Position numbers and translations under genes: made by a program
Notes under the pieces: generated by a model
The model's database searches: none
Seen by the model: only the letters and a program-made list of their open reading frames with translations
Told to the model about the DNA's origin: nothing
In this document: in pieces, positions 1-5,159 of the stretch
Layout of the letters: each line of letters starts with the position of its first letter
How positions within the stretch are numbered: position 1 is the stretch's first letter
Assembly: GCA_948467695.1 (NCBI GenBank)
Contig: CAOKFJ010000155.1
Location: 1-5,159 of the forward strand
Length of the DNA stretch: 5,159 bases
Source: an uncultured Allobaculum sp.
GTDB taxonomy: Bacteria > Bacillota_I > Bacilli_A > Erysipelotrichales > Erysipelotrichaceae
Direction: 5' to 3'

Positions 1-1199
1 TCTACAGTCGCTTCGATATCTGTAGCATCAGCGTAGCGGATCAGCAGTTCAACAGCGCGGTCAAGCGCTTTTTTCGCTGCAAGAGGTTCGATCCCTTTCT
101 GGTAGCGCACAGATGCTTCGGTATTGAGCGACAGACGGCGTGCCGTATTGCGTATGCTTACGCGGTCGAAGCTGGCGCATTCGATAATCAGTCCGGTTGT
201 GGAGTCTTCGATCTTGGAGTCATCGCCGCCCATAACACCGGCAATACCGATCGGCTTGCCTTCGCTGGTGATTACGAGATCTTCCGGCTGAAGTTTGTAG
301 GTCACTCCATCGAGAGCTGTGTAGTCGGCAGTGATGCCGTCTTTTACTGTGATTTCTTTTGCGGGAATGGCAGCCAGATCATAGAAATGTATCGGCTGTC
401 CAGTTTCGAGCATAACGATGTTGGAGATATCGACAACGTTGTTGATGGAGTGCACACCCGAAGCGCGAAGGAGTTCCTTCATCCATTTCGGGGATTCTTT
501 GATGGTGACAGAACCGATCACTTTGCCAAGAAAATGCGGGCAGTTTTCGGTTTCGGAACGAATCTGAAGTGTTCCGACATTTTCGCTGCCAGCATTTGCA
601 GCGCCTTCGCATTCCGGGAAATGCGCTTCTTTTTTCAGGATCGCAGCTGTTTCGGCAGCCATGTTCCAGACCGCCTGGCAATCGGCACGGTTAGGTGTAA
701 GGGAGATGTCGAGGACGGTGTCATCGAGACCAAGATAGCCAAGCACATCGGTTTCGCCGATGGGCGCATCTTCGGGCAGCACTTCGATGCCGGCAAGCTG
801 TGCTTCGCTCAGGCTGTGTTTGTCAACGCCAAGTTCAGCAAGGGAGCAGATCATGCCATCGCTGATTTCCCCGCGGATTTTTCCGTTTTTGATTTCACCG
901 CCGGGCAGTTTTGCGCCGGGCAGCGCAACGATTACGATCTGACCTGCCGCTACGTTGGGCGCGCCGCAGACAATCTGGCGGATCGCATCGCCGCAGTCAA
1001 CCGTTGTCACGTGCAGGTGATCGGAATCGGGATGGTCTTTGCATGTCAGGACATGACCGATTGTCAGTCCTGTCGCATTTGCCATAGGGATGATTTCTTC
1101 CACTTCGAAGCCGGCAGCAGTAACCGCTTCAGCGACATCCTCCATGGAGAGACCTTCAACGTCCATATATTGTTCAAGCCATTTTTTAGACAGTTTCAT
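1..1199 (-). CDS. pheT: Phenylalanyl-tRNA synthetase beta subunit (5' part, runs off left edge)
   Basis: This is the N-terminal half of PheT, 399 complete codons from ATG at 1199. The family is about 800 residues, so the second half lies outside the window. PheT pairs with PheS in the (alpha-beta)2 enzyme that charges tRNA-Phe in the cytoplasm; the beta subunit binds tRNA and edits Tyr-tRNA-Phe. In order I see: an EMAP-like tRNA-binding OB domain at about residues 40-150 (HPDSDHLHV at 56-64, QIVCGAPNV at 75-83, GEISDGMICSLAELG at 110-124); the linker LDISLTPNRADC at 163-174; and the B3/B4 editing domain at about 210-375 (INNVVDISN at 252-260, GQPIHFYD at 267-274 with His271, GIAGVMGG at 318-325, IIECASF at 338-344 with Glu340). 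His271 and Glu340 correspond to the E. coli editing-site His261 and Glu334. The B5 domain and the catalytic-like core are cut off. The Shine-Dalgarno AGGAGG sits 6 bases before the start and overlaps the pheS stop, so the two genes are translationally close and cotranscribed. No internal stop occurs. Confidence 0.97.
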   Translation of the reverse strand, partial: MKLSKKWLEQYMDVEGLSMEDVAEAVTAAGFEVEEIIPMANATGLTIGHVLTCKDHPDSDHLHVTTVDCGDAIRQIVCGAPNVAAGQIVIVALPGAKLPGGEIKNGKIRGEISDGMICSLAELGVDKHSLSEAQLAGIEVLPEDAPIGETDVLGYLGLDDTVLDISLTPNRADCQAVWNMAAETAAILKKEAHFPECEGAANAGSENVGTLQIRSETENCPHFLGKVIGSVTIKESPKWMKELLRASGVHSINNVVDISNIVMLETGQPIHFYDLAAIPAKEITVKDGITADYTALDGVTYKLQPEDLVITSEGKPIGIAGVMGGDDSKIEDSTTGLIIECASFDRVSIRNTARRLSLNTEASVRYQKGIEPLAAKKALDRAVELLIRYADATDIEATV

Positions 1200-1205
1200 T
1201 GCGGA

Positions 1206-1212
1206 CCTCCTA
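1206..1212 (-). promoter_or_regulatory. pheT ribosome binding site overlapping the pheS stop codon
   Basis: Read on the minus strand, the pheS stop TAG is followed directly by GAGGT, giving TAGGAGGT with a full AGGAGG core. The ATG of pheT begins 6 bases after the core. The overlap of stop and Shine-Dalgarno fixes the pheT start and suggests that a ribosome ending pheS can reinitiate on pheT, helping 1:1 subunit synthesis. The last point is inference. Confidence 0.85.
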
Positions 1213-2241
1213 GTCGAAACGATCGAAGTTCTTGTTGAACCGCTGATCGTTTGTGTAGAAATGACGGATATCGTCAATTCCGTATTTGAGCATAGCTACA
1301 CGCTCGATACCGATGCCGAACGCGAAACCATTCATCTTTTCGGGATCGTAGCCAGCCATTTCGAGTACTCTGGGGTGAACTTCACCTGCACCAAGGATTT
1401 CAATCCAGCCGGTGCCTTTGCACGTCGGGCATCCTTTTCCGCCGCACATATGGCAGGAAACGTCTACTTCAACGGAAGGTTCCGTGAACGGGAAGTAGGA
1501 CGGACGGAAACGAACCTGACGGTCCTGACCAAACATTTTGCGCGCTACAAATTCGAGCGTACCTTTCAGATCGGACAGAGGTACATGCTCGCCGATGACG
1601 AGACCTTCGATCTGCATGAACTGATGGGAATGAGTTGCATCGTCATCATCGCGGCGGTACACCTTGCCTGGGCAGACAACTTTGATGGGGTTAGGCGCCT
1701 GATCTTCAAGAACCTTCATCTGAATCGCTGTTGTGTGGGTGCGAAGCAGATGTTCGGGATCAAGATAAAGCGAATCCTGCATGGCGCGCGCCGGGTGATC
1801 CTTGGGGATATTGGCGCGTTCGAAGCAGTACAGATCGGAAACCACTTCATCTCCTTCAATGACCTGATAGCCAAGACCGATAAAGAGATCTTCGAGTTCC
1901 TGTTCAACAAGGTGAAGCGGGTTGAGGTTGGCAAAAGCCGGTTTTCTTCCCGGAAGCGAAAGGTCGATTTTTTCGCTGGCAAGACGCTCTTCAAGCGCTT
2001 TGGCTTCGAGCGCTTCTTTTTTCGCATCGAACAGAGCTGTAGCTTCTGTTTTCAGGACATTGACTGCCTGACCGAAAGCAGGTTTTTCTTCCTTCGGCAC
2101 GCTTTTCATCTGTTTCATCAGACCGGCAATCTGGCCTTTTTTGCCAAGATATTCGATGCGCAGTTCATTGAGTTCGTCCAGAGTGGACGCGGCTTCGAAA
2201 GCAGCAGTGATCTGCTGTTTCAGTTCGTCAAAATTCTGCAT
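1210..2241 (-). CDS. pheS: Phenylalanyl-tRNA synthetase alpha subunit
   Basis: PheS is the catalytic class II subunit: it activates phenylalanine with ATP and transfers it to tRNA-Phe. The protein is 343 residues, matching the Bacillus length of 344. Residues 1-90 are the N-terminal coiled-coil tRNA-binding arm (LDELNELRIEYLGKKGQ at 21-37). The catalytic core follows, with RTHTTAIQ at 167-174, motif 2 around VCPGKVYRRDDDDATHSHQF at 189-208, RFRPSYFPFTEPSVEVDV at 244-261, and motif 3 GFAFGIGIERVAMLKYG at 305-321. Ala307 corresponds to E. coli Ala294, which sets amino-acid pocket size. Cys263, Cys266, Cys271 and Cys274 form a CxxC...CxxC cluster also present in the Bacillus protein and probably structural. 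The start is the ATG at 2241 because MQNFDELK fits family N-termini and AAGGAG lies just upstream, although the spacing is tight (4 bases after GGAG). The frame is open further upstream to an ATG at 2436, but that stretch is untranslated leader. First gene of the pheST operon, controlled by the T-box leader. Confidence 0.98.
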   Translation of the reverse strand: MQNFDELKQQITAAFEAASTLDELNELRIEYLGKKGQIAGLMKQMKSVPKEEKPAFGQAVNVLKTEATALFDAKKEALEAKALEERLASEKIDLSLPGRKPAFANLNPLHLVEQELEDLFIGLGYQVIEGDEVVSDLYCFERANIPKDHPARAMQDSLYLDPEHLLRTHTTAIQMKVLEDQAPNPIKVVCPGKVYRRDDDDATHSHQFMQIEGLVIGEHVPLSDLKGTLEFVARKMFGQDRQVRFRPSYFPFTEPSVEVDVSCHMCGGKGCPTCKGTGWIEILGAGEVHPRVLEMAGYDPEKMNGFAFGIGIERVAMLKYGIDDIRHFYTNDQRFNKNFDRFD

Positions 2242-2245
2242 ATTT

Positions 2246-2251
2246 CTCCTT
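2246..2251 (-). promoter_or_regulatory. pheS ribosome binding site (decides the start)
   Basis: AAGGAG on the minus strand lies 4 bases before the ATG at 2241. It is the only good Shine-Dalgarno near the possible in-frame starts. Upstream in-frame ATGs, for example near 2301 and at 2436, have none, so it selects MQNFDELK as the N-terminus. Confidence 0.75.
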
Positions 2252-2369
2252 TTCTTGAATTCGTCTGTCTTCTGTTGATCAGGACAGGAATATTTCATTG
2301 GTGCAAGCACACAGAGGGGATTTCGAGCAGCGGCTGTTTTTCGATTTGAGAAAAATTGCCTATAAAAAC

Positions 2370-2424
2370 AAAAAAAAGACGAACGCGAAAACGGCGTAAA
2401 CCGCGGTACCATTTCGCTTCGTCT
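2370..2424 (-). terminator. T-box leader terminator enclosing the T-box motif
   Basis: The minus strand reads AGACGAAGCGAAA at 2424-2412, then the T-box bulge and an inner hairpin, then TTTCGC-G-TTCGTCT at 2390-2377 and a run of eight T at 2377-2370. The 13 base pairs are interrupted only by one unpaired G at 2384. A stem followed directly by a T tract is the usual intrinsic terminator pattern. The upper part (GCGAAA/TTTCGC with the TGGTACC bulge and GCGG/CCGT above it) is also the shape expected of the antiterminator, so both states share bases. Confidence 0.8.
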
Positions 2425-2580
2425 TGAACGACACACTCAAATCATGATATCCGTATGAAACGGGGAGACATTACTCTCCAGCTCAGGAATGAATTCACAG
2501 GACGTCTTGCTGCTTCTGTTTCACCAGTATCAGAAGCTCTCTAAAGCGTGCGTTATCTGTCACGGTTCCCTCTTTGCTTC
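2370..2580 (-). promoter_or_regulatory. T-box riboswitch leader of pheST (tRNA-Phe sensing)
   Basis: T-box leaders bind a specific tRNA. Uncharged tRNA stabilises an antiterminator and lets the synthetase operon be transcribed. On the minus strand I see, in order: CTTTAGAGAG (stem I base, ending in the AGAGAG element); a distal hairpin CTTCTG/CAGAAG whose loop contains TGGTGAAA; then GTGAA-TTC-A followed by CCTGAGC, which places the specifier codon UUC (Phe) at 2491-2493; CTGGAG, which can close stem I against CTTTAG with two G-U pairs; a small hairpin CCGT/ACGG; a weak TTGAG/TTCAA hairpin (stem III candidate); and the T-box motif AAATGGTACCGCGG ending at 2401. Bases 2408-2411 (UGGU) can pair with the ACCA end of tRNA-Phe. 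The specifier agrees with the downstream gene, which is strong independent support. The 5' end at 2580 is inferred from the promoter. Confidence 0.93.
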
Positions 2581-2586
2581 GGAGTC

Positions 2587-2615
2587 ATTGTAAACAGACT
2601 GACGCCATAGCGCAA
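2587..2615 (-). promoter_or_regulatory. Putative SigA-type promoter of the pheST operon
   Basis: On the minus strand TTGCGC (2615-2610; 3 of 6 to TTGACA) and TACAAT (2592-2587; 5 of 6 to TATAAT) are separated by exactly 17 bases. Transcription would begin near 2580, just before the T-box leader, which is where a T-box transcript should start. Position rather than the -35 match is the main support. Confidence 0.6.
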
Positions 2616-2863
2616 CCGCTCACGCAAAGCGTCGGAAGCAATGTTCATGATTTTTGGACAGGAACATCACTTTTTTTCATTTTGTCTCTTCATGCTTTTC
2701 ATTTCAGAACAGCAGCCGCGGATGCTTCAGGCATATCTGACGGCAAGCGCTTTTTCCACCGCTCGCCATGCTCATAACAGCACTTTGCGCATCGACATGA
2801 GTGTGGTCTTCTCACGGCAAAATGACATAGCCAGACTCTATGGACGACCAGCGCGCCGATTTC

Positions 2864-2892
2864 TGATACTCTGAATTCACAGTAAATATATT
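2864..2892 (+). promoter_or_regulatory. Possible promoter of the methyltransferase gene
   Basis: TATATT at 2887-2892 matches the -10 consensus at 5 of 6. TGATAC, 17 bases upstream, is a poor -35. The position, about 40 bases before the start codon, suits a short untranslated leader. No better pair is visible between 2700 and 2930. The -10 lies inside an inverted repeat (2882-2899). Confidence 0.35.
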
Positions 2893-2899
2893 CGTTTAC
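2882..2899. repeat. Inverted repeat GTAAA-N8-TTTAC over the putative -10 box
   Basis: GTAAA (2882-2886) and TTTAC (2895-2899) are perfect inverted copies separated by TATATTCG. The spacing resembles a dimeric repressor operator and covers the proposed -10 of the methyltransferase gene. It is short and AT-rich, so chance is a real alternative. Confidence 0.35.
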
Positions 2900-2935
2900 A
2901 TCAGTCATGCATTTTCTGCTTCGAAAGGATTTTTC

Positions 2936-3682
2936 ATGAAAATAGAATCTCTCCAGAACTCAACCATCAAAACATTATCCAAACTCAAAAACAAAAAAGA
3001 CCGCGACCAGAGCGGACGTTTTCTTGTCGAAGGCCTTCATATGATCCAGGAAGCGGCTGCCGCCGGGATTCTCGAACATGTGTACCAGCTCGAAACACAT
3101 CCAGTATTCGAACAAGCCGGCGTCACTTTCTGCTCTCAGCAGGTTCTCAACAAGCTTTCCGCACAGAAAAGCGATGCGAAATACATCGGTGTCTGCCATC
3201 GCCCCGACAGCGCATCCAGTCAGGACTGTACAAAACTGCTGCTTCTTGACCGCGTGCAGGATCCGGGAAATCTCGGCACACTGATTCGCAGCGCACATTC
3301 CTTCGGCATTCAGAAAATCATCTGCTCGACGGACTGCGCGGATGCGTTCGGTCCCAAAGCTCTGCAGTCCAGCCAGGGCGCTCTTTTCCACCTGCCTGTG
3401 GAATACACTGATCTTTTGAATGTTGTCGAAAATCTCAAAGAAAAAGATGTTACCGTCTTTGGCGCCGCGCTCCATCAGAACTCCATCGAACTCAACGCGC
3501 TCGACATCCCCGAAAAATTCGCGGTGATGATCGGCAACGAAGGACAGGGCATCCGTGAAGAACTGCTTGGCGCATGTTCCAAACTCGTTCACATCGAAAT
3601 GCAGACATTCGAATCGCTCAATGCCGCAATCGCCGGCAGCATTCTGATGTACGCTTTCCAGTTTCCAACCGTTTCGCGCTAG
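2936..3682 (+). CDS. TrmH/SpoU-family RNA 2'-O-methyltransferase (YsgA/RlmP-like)
   Basis: The 248-residue protein is a SPOUT-class enzyme that uses S-adenosylmethionine to methylate a ribose 2'-OH in rRNA or tRNA. Residues 1 to about 95 form the small N-terminal substrate-binding domain (QNSTIKTLSKLKNKKDRD, then GRFLVEGLHMIQEA at 27-40). The catalytic domain carries the three SpoU motifs: LLLLDRVQDPGNLGTLIRSA at 101-120 (Asn112, catalytic Arg118), MIGNEGQGI at 198-206 (Glu202), and IEMQTFESLNAAIAGSILMY at 220-239 (Ser227, Asn229). These C-terminal motifs make the trefoil knot that holds the cofactor. In motif 3 the family's usual IPM reads IEM, a small oddity. The start is supported by AAAGGA at 2924-2929, 6 bases before the ATG. 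In Bacillus subtilis the related ysgA (rlmP, reported to make Gm2553 of 23S rRNA) also neighbours pheS, which favours that orthology. The exact target nucleotide cannot be read from the sequence, so no symbol is given. Confidence 0.93.
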   Translation: MKIESLQNSTIKTLSKLKNKKDRDQSGRFLVEGLHMIQEAAAAGILEHVYQLETHPVFEQAGVTFCSQQVLNKLSAQKSDAKYIGVCHRPDSASSQDCTKLLLLDRVQDPGNLGTLIRSAHSFGIQKIICSTDCADAFGPKALQSSQGALFHLPVEYTDLLNVVENLKEKDVTVFGAALHQNSIELNALDIPEKFAVMIGNEGQGIREELLGACSKLVHIEMQTFESLNAAIAGSILMYAFQFPTVSR

Positions 3683-3730
3683 CGTCACTTGATCTGCAAT
3701 TTAAATTTCAGCACTTCCGCATACTGATAC

Positions 3731-3782
3731 AAAAACAGCTGCCGTCCATTGCGAAAACTTTCGCCGGACGACAGCTGTTTTT
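3731..3782. terminator. Bidirectional intrinsic terminator between convergent genes
   Basis: A tall hairpin has A5 on its left and T5 on its right. The outer stem AAAAACAGCTG pairs with CAGCTGTTTTT, then a single C/A mismatch, then CGTCC with GGACG. The loop contains a third helix, GCGAAA/TTTCGC, around a two-base turn. The T tract follows the stem on either strand, so it can end the methyltransferase transcript (stop at 3682) and the purA transcript arriving from the right (ends 3835-3854). The convergent arrangement explains why one hairpin suffices. Confidence 0.92.
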
Positions 3783-3834
3783 ATGTCTGTTTTATGTCAG
3801 AAAATGATCGACTCTTCTCGTCTTTGATCCCAAT

Positions 3835-5158
<1,324 letters not shown>

Positions 5159-5159
5159 C

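Larger units (their letters stand above)
2616..2935. other. Divergent intergenic region without a convincing gene
   Basis: This stretch separates the divergent pheST and methyltransferase transcription units. Short open frames exist on both strands (2574-2777 and 2641-2874 plus, 2699-2908 minus, 67-77 codons). They overlap each other, lack ribosome binding sites, resemble no family I know and are rich in unlikely residue mixes, so I do not call them genes. What I can support is a weak plus-strand promoter at the right end, an 18-base inverted repeat at 2882-2899, and one arm of a separated inverted repeat at 2635-2641. The rest shows no strong hairpin, repeat or RNA motif that I can recognise. 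Confidence 0.55.

Noticed and set aside
387..1238. Plus-strand open frame of 283 codons
   Set aside because: It lies antisense to pheT, whose minus-strand frame matches the family from start to window edge. No ribosome binding site and no recognisable domain; a codon-bias shadow.
1090..2349. Plus-strand open frame of 419 codons
   Set aside because: It is antisense to the whole of pheS and the start of pheT. The Phe-rich, Cys-rich composition is typical of a mirrored coding strand and no family fits.
2242..2436. N-terminal extension of PheS to an ATG at 2436
   Set aside because: The extension would be translated from the T-box and terminator. It has no family similarity and no Shine-Dalgarno; MQNFDELK at 2241 fits the known N-terminus.
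2641..2908. Small open frames in the divergent intergenic region, on both strands
   Set aside because: They overlap one another, have no ribosome binding sites and show no recognisable motif. Divergent upstream regions of this length often contain such frames by chance.
2975..3688. Minus-strand open frame of 237 codons
   Set aside because: It mirrors the methyltransferase gene, whose plus-strand product has all three SpoU motifs and a good ribosome binding site.
3783..3834. Repeated TATGTC elements and paired GATC words between the terminator and the end of purA
   Set aside because: The repeats are too short and imperfect to be distinguished from chance.

Overview
This window looks like ordinary core chromosome of a Gram-positive Bacillota (Firmicutes) bacterium. 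The evidence is a T-box leader in front of pheS, a PheS carrying the four-cysteine insertion I know from the Bacillus protein, strong AGGAGG-type ribosome binding sites, and a TrmH/SpoU methyltransferase next to pheS, as ysgA is in Bacillus subtilis. Base composition is fairly balanced, so a low-GC Bacillus or Staphylococcus is less likely than a moderate-GC gut lineage (Erysipelotrichia-like or Clostridia-like). That finer placement is a guess. I see no prophage, insertion sequence, CRISPR array or tRNA/rRNA gene.

Layout. From 2592 down to 1, on the minus strand, lies a phenylalanyl-tRNA synthetase operon: promoter, T-box leader with UUC (Phe) specifier and terminator, pheS (1210-2241), then pheT from 1199 running off the left edge. 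The Shine-Dalgarno of pheT overlaps the pheS stop codon. Divergently, on the plus strand, lies a TrmH-family rRNA/tRNA 2'-O-methyltransferase gene (2936-3682). The roughly 340 bases between the two divergent units hold promoters and small inverted repeats but no convincing gene. At 3731-3782 a long hairpin with A and T tracts on opposite sides serves as a two-way terminator between the methyltransferase gene and purA, which converges on it from the right (5104 down to 3854/3835).

Function. The two synthetase subunits form the heterotetramer that charges tRNA-Phe, and the leader senses uncharged tRNA-Phe to switch the operon on. The methyltransferase belongs to the same translation theme. PurA makes adenylosuccinate in AMP synthesis and is separate.

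Most notable observation: purA is broken near its 3' end. The reading frame is excellent to residue 387, then shifts. The expected last 35 residues, including the S-x-GPDR guanine-binding motif, lie in another frame immediately downstream. Comparison with the family spacing implies about 20 bases are missing at 3943. It is either a recent inactivating deletion or an assembly/sequencing error. I did not find a convincing undescribed system.
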